Assembly (NCBI GenBank): GCA_026745465.1
Contig: JACYXH010000479.1
Coordinates: 5,898,011 to 5,962,010, forward strand
Reading direction: 5' to 3'
From: Lota lota
Taxonomy: Eukaryota; Chordata; Actinopteri; Gadiformes; Lotidae
Length of the DNA stretch: 64,000 bases
The notes beneath the pieces are model-generated. The model saw nothing but the letters and a program-made list of their open reading frames with translations, had not been told where the DNA came from and did not search any database. Positions 49,442-62,942 of this stretch are shown here, in pieces. How positions within the stretch are numbered: the first letter of the stretch is position 1; each line of letters opens with the position of its first letter. Position numbers and translations under genes: made by a program.

Positions 49442-49536
49442 TTGTGAGACCATCCTGATATTCACGTTGTGTTTTGCAATGGATATCAGTCTTGCTTTGG
49501 CTGAGTCGCAATTGCGAAATATGGCCGCAGCCTTAC
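49442..49536 (+). repeat. dispersed repeat, copy A (unknown family)
   Basis: Shares blocks with 62843-62942 in the same orientation: TTGTGAGACC, TATTCAC, ATATCAGTCT, TTGGCTG, GCAATTG and a terminal GCCTTAC. There is no coding capacity. It could be an old SINE or MITE. Confidence 0.6.
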
Positions 49537-50088
49537 GTCCATGCTCTCTCGGCTCTTGTGGAATCCGGTTGGAAGTAAAGCAAAAACGTATTATCTGGGA
49601 TAAGCCGTCCTAGCAGATTTCTGTTCATCTTTTAACATAGTTATTAAGTCTATTTCGGATACATTTACCAAACTGTTTTGATTGCTACACTTTCCTTAGG
49701 ACCCCCGTTGTTGTTTTTAATCCAGCAGACCTTGTTTGTCATGAACTCAAACTCCCTCTCTCAGAATGTGAACTCGCAATATCAGGATGGTCTCATGAGG
49801 TTTTATTCATCTATCTAGCATGAATATCTGTAGTAATAATACAAAACTAGTAATGATATTGGTACTACAAAGATGACACCTTTTGTGTAATCTGATGATT
49901 GATTTGTTTGTTTTTCCCAAATGGTACATATCTCAATTTGCACATATTTGCACACACATCGAGAATATAACAAACCCTCTGTGTTGAATTGACTATTTCT
50001 CTCTGCTATTAGTACAATCTCACATTAAAAAGCAGGACCAGTGCAGTTTGGTTTATGAAAAACGTCCTGTTTTTTTCTTTTGTTTCAG

Positions 50089-50184
50089 TGTGATCCAGGA
50101 CAAGTTCTGTGGCATCGTCAACATCTGCGTAGAGGCTCTGCACGATGTGATGACCGAGGACTCTGACACGGGCACCTCCAGAGA
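50089..50184 (+). CDS. ipo11: importin-11 exon 13 of window (about residues 862-893)
   Basis: One base completes a Ser codon. Then 31 codons follow, VIQDKFCGIVNICVEALHDV and MTEDSDTGTSR, plus GA of an Asp codon. Human reads VIQDKFCGIINISVEGLHDV as recalled. The acceptor is TGTTTCAG and the donor GTAGGT. Confidence 0.96.
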
Positions 50185-51713
50185 GTAGGTCCACTACTTT
50201 GTCATCTACTATGTCTTCTCTGCCAAGACATACTCCCTGCTGATTTTAATAGGAAAACGCATGAGAAATGACGCACGGAAAAACAAATACGATGACCTTG
50301 ATATTTCACACAGAAACAATAGAATGGTCAATGTTGTTGTTTTTTGGACACGGCATGTTTGCTATGATTGAAGAAGTTGGGAGTGTTTGCTTTGGACAGC
50401 GGGAAATATTTGGGTCATTATGGCACACCTTGGATTGGAAAAAAATCGGACATCCACTAAACCAAGGTTGAAAAATAAATTGATTTACACAAAGGTACAT
50501 AAACTATTTGCCAAGGACGGTTTACAAAAAGGGGAAGATTGGAGTGGGGGACTCTGACAAGAGACAGACACTTTTGGGCTGGCTCTTCCGATCAAGAAGG
50601 GGTAATAACCTGTGAAATAGCCCAGAAAGAATTTGCTCATTCTCTTGCTACACTTTTGCGTCTAGTCTACCCTGATTCTTCGCACTCTGTTTTTGGTGAG
50701 CACAATGTTTCTTAAATGACAAATACAGTGTTATCCTATGCTGTCTTCTGGCTGTGTATTCCCCCAATGCTTTTCTTCCACTTTCCGAATATCATCTGAA
50801 GTCTGTATATTATAGACACTTTACTTTTTCTGCCGTTGATTTCCATTTTCATCATTCATTTCAATACTTTTTTTTTTTTACATGGAAACAGACCACAATG
50901 CCTCAGTTGTGCAGAACCACGGTTTAGACCTTGCAGAGGATGTGACATAACTTTACTAAATAAGTGCTCAATAAGTCGAAGAAGAACATTATCCTTTTCC
51001 ATCAATATGCAAAGAACAATCCTGGCATTAAAGGCTAATGTTTTAAATGCATTTTAACGTTCAAATATTAAAAGGGAACAAATGACTGCTTGGACCATGT
51101 GCGTTAGTCGTGACGTGTCCTGGGCATTAATTTGTGTTTACTGGGCTGTTTCTAAATTAATATTCCTATATTCATACGGAAATGCAGCATTTTGGGTGAG
51201 GCTTGGAAATGGGTATTCTCACAGAGGAACACACTCAAAACAGTTATCATTTTCCTGCTGCATTTCAGAATGGATTTATATTGGAATCTTCTCGGTGCAG
51301 TGTCATCATTTAAGTGTTTGTCAGCGGCCATTAGCACATGCAATAATGGAGCATGACGGTTGGCAAGCCTTTTCATATTGCACTTTAATGTTATTATAGA
51401 AATCCCTTTTGGCCAATATTCTGTTATCATGTAGACATGTTAATTCTGTTCCATTTGTATGCTGCCTGTTCCTACGTGTTGATAAAGTTTTCATAGAGCG
51501 TTTCACACGCATTGCAAAATACTATGGCAGTAGTGTATAGATAATATACATTAATTTCATAGCTATTTTTAAATAAATTATGGTGTTAATTAAGTAATTG
51601 TTTCAAAAACATGTTCGATATTACAAAATAACTCATTAGTTTAAATGTAGATGCCAGTAAGGTTTGTGCTGACGGGGTGAATCATGCAACTACATGTTAA
51701 TGTATGCAATCTT

Positions 51714-51751
<38 letters not shown>

Positions 51752-52134
51752 CTCATGGGAGCCTATTCTCCCTAATTAAAATTTTTACACATGAATTCTC
51801 ATTATTCACTCTTTACCATCCATGGTAAAGAAGGATATGACTAATATAGACCTGATCTAAGCAGCCCCTAGCGTGTTTGTGCATATAGGTATGTTTGTGC
51901 ACATATAGTGCGTCCATTTTATATGCACATTTCTACATTCTCGTCAGATTTCCTGCAGGTTATGGGTCACGTAACGTAGAGGCAGTGTGTCGCCAAGGAC
52001 TAAAGACAGAGGCGAGGTCACGGCACAAAGGTTTAGCTCGGTGGGTTCCCCTGAATGCAGATGAGCCGCTCTGGAAATCTTGCAGATCTACAAAGAATAG
52101 CGTCCGGAATATTAGCAATTTATCATTTGCTTGC

Positions 52135-52167
<33 letters not shown>

Positions 52168-52331
52168 GGAGAGTGACTAATGATGAAAGAGGGAGACAGT
52201 TGAATGTGAATGTCTGTGCGACCGTCTGAATAGTGTGTGTGTGTGTGTGTGTGTCCTGCCTTGACTGAAGCGGTGTCTTACTGTGGCTGCTGGGGATATT
52301 AATATTGAGTGGAATATTTCTGTGTCTGCAG
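50185..52331 (+). other. ipo11: ipo11 intron (2.1 kb)
   Basis: A GT-AG intron from GTAGGT to GTCTGCAG. It carries (CA)n at 51716-51750 and two GT runs at 52134-52157 and 52232-52254. No gene was seen. Confidence 0.9.
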
Positions 52332-52416
52332 CTGCATGCTGATGAGCAATTTTGAGGAGCCCAAACTAAGTGACGATGAGGAGCCACCCATTGAGCAGGA
52401 CAAGAGGAAGAAACTT
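52332..52416 (+). CDS. ipo11: importin-11 exon 14 of window (about residues 894-922)
   Basis: One base completes the Asp codon. Then 28 codons follow, CMLMSNFEEPKLSDDEEPPI and EQDKRKKL, an acidic linker followed by a basic cluster near the C terminus. Human reads CMLMSHLEEPKVTEDEEPPT as recalled. The acceptor is GTCTGCAG and the donor GTGAGT, phase 0. About 50 codons of the protein remain and were not found downstream. Confidence 0.95.
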
Positions 52417-53015
52417 GTGAGTAAAACAAACGCATCCCGTGAAAAACACTAGCGCACACATCCGATTATAGATGTCACCGGTATTTCTTATATATAATTT
52501 TTTTTATAAATACCATTTTATATTTTCTTGTCTTTTATTATAATTGTGTTATTTTCCGACTACTACCCATGGGCATTCATCGTGACTGTCATTACACTAC
52601 AATAAATATTCTTGGCTTTAGCCTGTGTTTAAAGGCTAGTGACTCCAGGACTGAATTACAGGTACAGTGTGAGCTCTTGAAAAGTAGGGTCCACAGCATG
52701 CTAGTTTTGACATAAAACTTCTCTCTTTGTGTCTGTATCACACTGTCTCTATTTACCCATCTCTTGCTCACTCTCCATCTCTCTCTCTTCCTCCCCATTT
52801 CCCTCCATCTTATCTTTATCACTTCTAATGACCCCTTTTTTGTTGCATCTTCGATCTCTGCTCTTCTAACTCTCGTCTTGCGACCTCCCTCACACACTCT
52901 TCCTTTTCATTCATCACATTCATGTATATCTTTTTTTCATCACATAAACCCATTTCCCTCCTTCTTTATAACGACAAATGATTCTCACACACACACTCTT
53001 TCTCTTACTCACTCA

Positions 53016-53025
<10 letters not shown>

Positions 53026-53077
<52 letters not shown>
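53026..53077. repeat. (CA)n microsatellite with a CT-rich lead
   Basis: About 26 CA units preceded by CTCTCT and CACT stretches. Confidence 0.95.
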
Positions 53078-53078
<1 letters not shown>

Positions 53079-53557
53079 TTGTTCTCTGTAAGGCTGTAGG
53101 CCAGAGCTATCAAGAACTAATCTGATGCTGTTGTAGTATTTCCACATGGTAGTCACAGTGCGGGTGCAGAAGGCGCCTCTAATTGAACTGTTAATTGGCT
53201 TCTACTGGAATCGTGATGACACAGCAGATAATCGTATTAAGCCTACTACATTGTATTACTTTGGCACTGTCGTCTATGTTTGGGCATAATTAGATATAGA
53301 AAATGTGCTTCAGTGTCAACGTTGAATCGTAGACTTTGCCCCTTTTTTTTAATGATAGTTATTTTAAGTGGTTTTTTCGCACACACACACACACGCATTC
53401 ACCCATGTACACACACGCTTTTGTTCGTGTGTAAGCTTGGTCGTATCCTCCCCAAAGCACTTATCACCTCAGCCCAGATCCTGGACTGAGCTGACTTTTT
53501 GACCAAGGGAGAGGGTAGAAGGAGAAACTCTGCACTGTGTCATCCACAGCCACCTTG

Positions 53558-53687
<130 letters not shown>

Positions 53688-56600
53688 ATAGTTCATAAGT
53701 ATCCAAGTGCCTTCTTTTTTAGGGTAAACAAGGAAAGGCATCTTTGTCATCTTTGACTACAATGTTGGCATCCGTTTCTCACTTTTATCTGTTATGCGTG
53801 TGTAAGAGGGAACTGTTTGTTTTGCTGTGGTCTCTTGATGAATAGTTACGCATTTTTGCTTTGCATCTACTCTGACACAGAATGTTATTTATCACAGAAA
53901 ATGCAGACACGTTTTTTGAAAAAAGTATTATAATTAATGGCAGATGAAACGTTTTTACAAAGCCTTTTGTACAAATAACTTCATATTTATGACTTGTAGT
54001 CTTTGTTATGCTTCCCTTGTCTTTTTGCCTTGAACTACACCCTTTAGCATATTCTTATATCAGAAGTATTCTAGCTTGCTTAGAAGACACCGTAGGCTAC
54101 TAATGACACCAGCTGTTTGAAGGCATTTCACACCAATAATCAATTTTTTATATAGAAACATTCTTCTAGGGAAAACAGGTGTAAACATGCTTTTTGTCTT
54201 TGGCTTGTAGTGTTGTCAGATCATTTGTGAGTAGCTTATTGTGGAGTTTGTGTGGTGATGGCTGGTTTAACCTGCGTGCATTGATTACTCAATGCACAAC
54301 AGGTGTGCAGCCTCACCCAGTCTAATCAACCACACACACTCCACACTCCACTTTTATGCTCTCATCACCTGCTGTTATTCCATAGAACAGAAAACAGATT
54401 GATGAGGGTACGGATGTAAACAAAAGGACATTAATGTATCATCATAAACATAGCCTGAGCGGCTGTTAGTTTAATTGTGTGCCATATCTAACACAAAAAA
54501 ATGATTTTCCTCGTCTTTAGGATTGATGGAGTTGATATGAACAATGACCAATAAGTGATCTTGTTTTTAGGCAAATTCCACAACCCAAACTTTTAATCCT
54601 TAGCTCAGGATTTACATGAACCGTCGATGCATAGCTATCCCATTAAAACACAAAGTTTCCAGGAGAGCAGTAGGTTAGATGCAAACAACCACACACCTAA
54701 CCACATCTCCCTGGTACCGTCATTGACGCTATGTTCTCATGCCGTCATGAACTATATGGGTCTGTACCTCATCTGGCCCATCATTCAATAATCGGACCCA
54801 GTGTGGGGCAAGTGTTAAAAAAAAAACGCGGAAGGGATTTATTTAGCCAATACATCTTTAACCTTTCCAGAGATGTGGATCATCGTTGTCCTCCAGCTGA
54901 ACCCTGTTAAGTGCAACACTTCATTAAATCCATTTAACTTTGCTCCTTCCTAAATACCCCCAGAACGGCCATGAGTCCCTCTGTCGCAGTAGCATCTAGG
55001 CATTGGTTTTGAATAGATGGGTACTATGTGGCTGTCTGGCTGAGATAAACAATGTAAGTCCAGCCCATTTTCACGCTGGGAGAGAATCATCCTTGCCCTG
55101 GTATTAGCCTGCACAAAGACTTTTATTATTGAAACAGTTTATAAAGATCCTGCCTATAGCTCAGCTGTAGCCATTATAATACTAGATGAATCATCTGTCT
55201 GCACAATGGTGTATAGTTTTGTATTAAGAATAAATCAGGGACATTACTACAAAACTTTTGCAAAGTCTTTGAGGAAGTAATGCAGGGTTTACTGCATTCC
55301 TCGTGGTTAATAGTTATTTGATGGCTGAACATGAACCAGGCCTTAATACGCTTAGTAAGTTTGTGAACGTGGCTCGTAGAAATGGATGTGATAACCACTG
55401 GGACCAGATTATAGACCCGGAGTATAGAAAATGTTGCATGGACGTAGCTGTTTGGCAACTGGGACTGCGGCAAATTGCAAGCATTTGCGCATTGCTCTGT
55501 TGCCTTTTCCCTCAAACGCAACTTTACACCTTCTGTTCCTTTTTTCTTTTTCCTCCAACCTCTATCAGCTCCCTCCTTCCCATCCACTCTAAATCTTCTG
55601 GCGCCTCATGTCGTCTTGCTCCATCCCGTCCCTGTTCTTCATCACTCGTGATGTCTTTCATTGTGCCACGGGCACTGTGTGCTGTCTCTGTAGCCGTAGA
55701 TGACGCCTCTGTAATTGGGCTGTTTTGTCTTGTCGGATGAGGAGATTTGCTGGTTCCTCTGTGGGTGCCTACCATTCTGAATAAAAGATGAACAGAGGGA
55801 TAAATGGAAAATTACCTCACCCTGTCTCTCTCCTGTTATTCTCCTCGTTGGTGCACGATTGTGTGTACTTTGTGTGCGTCCTTTCTCATTCTTCCAGCAC
55901 CTATTTTATTCTTCTAGTTTCTCTTACTAGAGACTTTGTCCAGTAGTGAGACTGAGTAGACTGGAATCATGTTTGAGCTAAATTCTTGGGCATCCTCCTG
56001 AGTGCAGCATTGTCTGCTCTCAACCAGTATGGATAGGGTGGTGTTGGTGACAAATGGATGGATGGAGCAGAAAAGGGATGAAGGCAGGTCACTCGTGGCA
56101 CAGAAGGACGAGTCGGTCCGCAGCCAGGGTTGAAGATGAAATGAAGGGGAGTCTACCCGCAACAGATGATGGAGGATAACAGATTGTATCAAAACATTGA
56201 TGGACTTGGTTTATGGTTTTTAAGAAGCCCATAAATCTGTCTCTTGTAGAGGACGAAATGATGGGGCTCATATTCACAACCAGGCTGTGTTCTCAGTCCA
56301 GAATCCTATTACTTTGCAGTACTGTTTAAAGACGTGTTAACTTTGTCAAGTGTTATATTGGATCCGAGAGTCGTAGATGCAAAGAGAGCAGTTAGTGCTG
56401 TTCTTTTGGCATCCTTTTCAAGTCCTCACCTTGTGCCCATCACAGCAACTTTATGCTTCAGTATAATAGAGTGTAAAGGAGCGTCCTTTTTGTTGCCTGC
56501 AATTTTCTCGACTCAAACTGAGGAGTTTTTACACTTTGGGGATATCTTTGATTAAAGAAATAAGAAGCTAATCTTACACTAGCCTGTATGTTTAACTCCT

Positions 56601-59600
56601 CTCTGGGCCTCAGTGGAGGTAGAAAATGACAAGGGTTTGATCATATGTAGCCTAATTAATCCAGCCCACACACCCTTGAAAGATTAGAATGAAAATCCTG
56701 TAGTATAGTTTCTGCGTGTGTGCGCCCGCCCATGCGTGTAATGAATGTATGTATTCCCCTATGTGGTAACACTTGGTTTCGCCGTAGGGTCAGGGATCTC
56801 TGTCCTCTGTGGTGTAGAACCGCTTGGTTTCTCCCTACTTTTAGATATCTTATATTCCTTTTTTAGATCCTGTGGGTCATCTGAACTGAAATCTCATACC
56901 AATCATAGAAATCTAGATGCAAATATTATCATGAATCTAAAACATATATAAATAATATATAAGGGCACATTTGTCTTTTTAAAGAAGGCTATCATGGCGA
57001 CCAGTTCATTTAAGTTGAGTATGACCTCAACTTAACAATTCTCATACTTGGGTCCATGGCAGTCTACAGTTTCTGTGCAATTGACATTTCACAATTTAAT
57101 GAGTCGTGTGTATGCGTACTGCATATATATATTGTACACAGACGATAGAAGGGTGCAAACACACATTCATATGGAACGATATTCTAAACCTGCCCATGCA
57201 CGCACGCACGCGCACACACTCGTACATCGAGGAGAGGTTATTTTCATTCAAAGTAAGTAAAGTGAACAACATAAAGTGCATTTCTGTAAAACAAAGAGGA
57301 TTCAAATACAACAAACGGGTGACAATCAACCCTCACTCTGAGGCGGATACAGAACACAGGCGAAGGATCCAAGGCGGATGCCTTTCCCCTTGAGGAGCCC
57401 TGAGCAGTTGCTTCACTGCTTCCTTCTCTCTATCCATCATTCCTGTCCGTCACTCTCCATGGGTTCGATATCAAGACTGCCTTTACGGCAGGTGAGTTTA
57501 TGTGGGTGCGCAGGTATCCCCAATGCTTCACGGTGCCCACTGATTGCTTTCTTTCCGCTAGCTCTGTGGCACTCACACACAAACGCCAGCGATTGTTTGA
57601 CAGTTGTCTTGTTTGGGATTTGCCACTCTGTAATCATAAGTTGTTAGGAGAGCTCGCTGAAGGATGGTCGTGCTCAGGTATTCCACAGCTTAATTCTCCT
57701 GCTTTGTTTTCCGAGCAAGCATTGTCCAACAAGGACCATGACATTAATGTATAATTATATTTGCATGTACTGTACCACATGCCGATGACTCAGACTCTTT
57801 GTGTTGTAGACCCTGAAACTGCGCAGCCCACTTGAGATTTGGTTTTGCCTCCCCGCTCAGAACGCAGACAAACTGCCCACTGCACTTCATTGTTGTCATA
57901 GCGCCTACACATCGAAATATGTCCATCAGTCTTGTGTTACATTAGCCAACATTACGTTAAGCCAGTTTACACAATATGTAGTTAAATATTGTGTCAACTG
58001 CAAGTTCTCCCAGCAAACCATTGCCTTGGTAATTGTATTTCATAGCGAACATTGCCATTAAAAGTATAATTTGTAGAGGGTCATTAGTTTGTTATTTTAA
58101 TGAACATGTTGTTTCTCAAGTGAGAAGTAGCCACTTCCTAGACTTTTATTCTGCATGTATATTGCAATCCAATTTAAACAATAATTATCTGTATCAGATG
58201 TCTTTATTCATGGCCTTGTAACATGATTCAGTGTGAAACACTCGTGATCAAGGCATCAGCCAATTCTACTGTCTTTCACTACTCTATGTAGTTCACATAG
58301 AATCACAGCCTTCTTCAGAGTGAGGGAAGGTGATAAAAGTGTGTTACATGTACTATTGCCTCGGGTTAAACACATGGATCAGCCATGCTGTATTACAGAA
58401 GATCCCATAAGTAACTTTGGTGCCAAGAAAAGCTTCATTGAGCATGTCATTATAGAGCCCCATACTGAGGGGGAACTTCTCGGCTCCTTGGTCTCCTCCT
58501 AAGCCTATACAAGTTAATTATTTGAAAGCCTGCCGGGAATACTCACAGGAAATGTTCAAGTACCTGTTGTTTTCTGGTTTGCCTTAAATGCCTTCAAAGT
58601 TAAACATAATAGTCAGTGTATTATGATGGAAATGTCACTTACTACATTAAGGAGCACTTGGGGATGTTTTGTGAGCAGAGACGCTGGACTAAACTTCTCC
58701 ATAAAACAAATGTCAGGATTGAATCCTCTGTTTATTGCATATGTATTGATTGTTTTTATGTTTGCAGTTAAGCTTCTCTGACACCTCTACGTTATTGTAC
58801 TCATTTTTGTGTCTTCCTCTGTACGCCAAGAGTAAATGGTGCAATGATTTTACAGCCACACTGTTTCTCTATGTGAGGCATACTTTCCTTGTAATTGAGC
58901 ACGCCTGCTCATCTTGATCTCAGACACACAGTGATGGCATTTAAGGTTCATACAAAGTTCATAAAAGTTCATATTCTTATTTAGAACACTGCAAATCTAT
59001 GCAGTCAATTTTAGTTGAATGTGAACTCGAACCTCTTTTAAATTGTTTCATTTAGATCGTCAGTGGAAGCCTATTTAGCTATTTAGCTAATTAATTGGAT
59101 CTATAAAATAGCATGTCATACCATGTGTGGTTAAAGTCAACGTAGAATTGCCTGCAGAGCATGTCTTACTTCCACAATATGACATTTCCAAGAAAAACAA
59201 TTTAAAACTGAAACGTCATTTAAGCCTAGTGCAAATTGTAGGATGAAGGTGTTTTGCCCCATAGGGAACATATTGGATCATGACACAACTTTGTAGGTTT
59301 TTTATGTGTTGGAGGGAAAGGTTAACCTGCATGTGACTTATTAAGGTCATCACAAAAACCTTTCAGAGGAAGAAACAAGGTTGATAATATTCTGATATAA
59401 AATGACTTATAAAACAGACTTTTCTTTTTGCATACTTCGTTGAATTGATGAATAATAATTTGCCTATGGAAATGAGTTGCCAAAGTGAAAAACGAAATCA
59501 TGTCCTGGAGGATACCACCGAAATTGTTTACGATTTTATGGCCAATGGGGTGTGGTGGAGTATTTCAGTGCTCAATGCAGAAACCTTTCTCCTTGATTTA

Positions 59601-62600
59601 TTTATTAAGTGCTCAGGCACTTGGAGTATGCAAATAAATTGTTTCTTTTTTCATAGTTTTCTTTTCTCTTTTTCTCCAAAATACCTTTATGCCCATGCTT
59701 TATGCAGCTGTTTCACGTTCTGACTTTGGTGGAATACCTGTGATGGATTTAACACTCAATCAGGGATCATAAGCGTTGGGAACTGTATAGTCTCCTCTTA
59801 TCAGCTTCTATACAGTACTAATGAGAGTGGGACACTCAGTGGAGACATCTTAGCAAAGTCACACACAGACACATGTCTCAACAAGAGTTTAAGAGAGGTT
59901 AATACATTATATGTAATACCACTACAGGGAGTACTAAAACGATAGTTTGCTCCAATTGTTGTGCAATGCGTCATTAACGACGTGTACACATTTCATTTTT
60001 GCCTTTGCTACCGTTTCGTGTTCTTTTTTTGTTTTTTACCATAAGCGATGCCTCAATGCCGGAAATAAACCATGCAAATTATAGTGTTCAGCAAAATAAC
60101 ATTTAATATTTAACAATATTTAATGAGTTGTCGAGTAACTGACCATGATGAACAACATTTGAGAGTGCTGCCCCTGGTGCTAGAGCTGGGGCCGGATAAA
60201 TAAACAGTGCTACGCAAATAAATTTGCCTTAGAAACATACTTATTCGGGTTTCCAGTCAGAACTCCAGATCTATAAAAGGAGGTAATAATATGCATGTAT
60301 CCACGCACCCTAGACACTACCCATTCACAGTGTTGAAGTCAGTGTGATATTGTGACACTGTGAACGAAAGGCAGAGAGACATAGTCCTATTGCATGTAAA
60401 AGACTATGATAAAGGCACTTTTGAGTAGACAGATAATGGGAATAACAGACAGGTCGGGGATATGCCAGTCCACCCTTAATGGTGTGGTGCTCGAGGTTTG
60501 GGATGGCATTCGCCTGACTCTGGGCTATGTTTGTTTGCAGTACATTGCAGTTGAACAGGCCAACATTAATACGCAATTTGCAGTTGCAACCAGTTTTCTA
60601 AATGTTATCGGCTCTATCGAGTTTTTCGCCTTTTATTTTTTTACTTTCCCTTTGAGTTATAAATGAATGGAACAAACACTCATGATTCTGAATGAGCAAT
60701 CATTTCATTGAGAAATCGAGGTAATTATGGGCTTTTCTAGTACCATGTTTGGTGAATTATGGGAGTTGACTCTAAGCTTGTTCAGACACCTACGCTGAGT
60801 TCTGGGCATGTGGCCCCGGCTGGAGTTTGAATGTCTGGAGGGGTACACGACCGTAAACATTTCTCAACCATGGTTCTAAAGCCACTCACCCCTGTATGGG
60901 AGTCTACCCTACTGCGGTTTGGGCTGGGTATGGTTTAAAACCATTTACATGGTTTTGGTTCAATATCAAGTCAATACTTTATTTTCGGTACCTTGCTTTT
61001 ATTTTTCACAACAAACACAAAAAACTGTCTATACCGGTTTGTGTCGCTAACAACTGACCATGGGTACCACCACATCTTGGTCCAGTTTTGACGTGTTTCG
61101 GTTGGTACCTAAAAAGGCTTCATTTTCACTACCAAGCGCCGACTGTGACCTTTGTGGCTCAGCTCAACACAGTGAGGTTAAACCTTGCTGAATCACATGA
61201 CTTATTTGTTACATGCATCAATCTCGTCACCCAGCTGGCCACATTCAAAATGCATCACTGCAGAGATGCAGTGACTGATGGATTGCTCTTTGCTCTAGGC
61301 AGGTTGATTGATGGATCAAAGCGCTTCCTTTGATTGATTGACAGAGCACAAACTGAGATCCAGGTTCCACAGCGGGTTAGAGAAATGTTGTTTACACCAT
61401 GGCATCCACGTAACTGTAGTTTCAGCTGGGAATTGGTTATAAACCGACCCACTATTATCGAGGACCAGGCTGCCAGCGTGTGTCCGTTGGTGCAAGGTCA
61501 GTTGAACTTTCATGTTTGGCCCTTAAAATAACACACATCCGGTATTGCAAATTTGCAATCAATGTGTATCTGTCAGTGAGCCCAAGGAAAAAGGGTATGT
61601 AAGGACAACAAGAAGTTCCCTTTTGATGTTACTTAACATGTACACTCTTATGGTTTTAAGGAACATACAAATATACAGGTATGCATGCATTTTATTGTTC
61701 ATGGAAAAGTCTTTCCTGACAATCCAGGTCCAAGCATGCTGTTCAAAGGCCAATGTTGTCATCACACAGATCTCTTCTGTGGGCCAAACACATCTGATCA
61801 ACACACATTTCTTGAATATAAATATTGATATAGATATCAGATAATAGATCCAACTTTCCTAATTAGAAATATTAAAATGTCTAGCCAACTACTTGATTTC
61901 CTCAACATCAATTCAACAGTCTCATCGGTAGTTTTAATTGTGTGCAGTACCACCCTAACAAACTAAAAACAAATGGGCCCTGAAGCCGGTCTGTTGCAGA
62001 CACGTTCATGTTGGCAGTGGCAGTTTCCCCGCTGGTGCCCTGCTTTACCCGGTGAATCAGGGTGGTTGAACTGGATAGCATAGACTGCATCTCCATTAGG
62101 GACTGAAGACCAGGGACTGAATGCATCAGGTATCCCACATAGCATTCCAAACAGTGGTCAAAGTTTATTTTTATTTTTATTCAGGACTCCCAGAAGAATA
62201 TCTAGCAGTAAAACAATGCTGCAAAGCTGCATTTAACAGTTTATAATGCGAGTATCTGATGCCAAGAGACGTGGTCTTCTTGACCTCCTATTGTACAGAT
62301 AATTGCTCAGTCATTTTATTTTATATTTATTTATTGATTCAAGCAAATTACTCATATATGAGTTCTTCCCTCTCCATCCAGTTTGCTCTCTAAATTCTCC
62401 AGAACGTACTGGACGGAATGTGTGTTTGCAGCATGCCTCAGGTGTGAATGTAGTTCAGAATTATGGATGTGATGCATTGATAGGAAGATTAGCTTTCTAC
62501 CTGTAACCAAGATGACTGCACTCAAACTCGCATGGGTCCAAAAGAAATCAATATCCCAGAATTGGTTGCCTGCTTGGATTCCCAGAAAATCATGTCAATG

Positions 62601-62842
62601 CCCTTATGAACATTCTGGAGGGTCAAAAAGGTTCTCTGCAGAGATCTGTATCTAGATGCAATTTCCATTCCATATGGAAGATTGGCAGATACCTGTTAAA
62701 GCTTGGGGGTTTGGGGTGTTATAAGACAAGCAGACATGGAGAGCACAACTAAGAGAAAGGATCGCCGCTTACCAACTTTAGTACACATTTGCAAACATCT
62801 ACATTTGACACATTGCCATCTACACTAAGGAGAAACTAGCCT

Positions 62843-62942
62843 CTTGAGACCCTCCGTATATTCACATTTGTGTTTAGCAATTAATATCAGTCTGGCATTG
62901 GCTGGGCAGCAATTGATCTCCACATATAGACGTGGCCTTACA
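62843..62942 (+). repeat. dispersed repeat, copy B (unknown family)
   Basis: The partner of 49442-49536, same orientation, about 13.4 kb downstream. Similarity runs from CTTGAGACCCTCC through ATATCAGTCTGGCATTGGCT to GTGGCCTTAC. Confidence 0.6.

Noticed and set aside
55303-55740. 145-codon open frame (MVNSYLMAEHEPGL...)
   Set aside because: No recognisable domain, no supporting splice sites and low-complexity C-terminal half.
57360-57500. Possible ipo11 terminal exon before the strong donor-like GTGAGT near 57491
   Set aside because: None of the three frames resembles the expected C-terminal residues.
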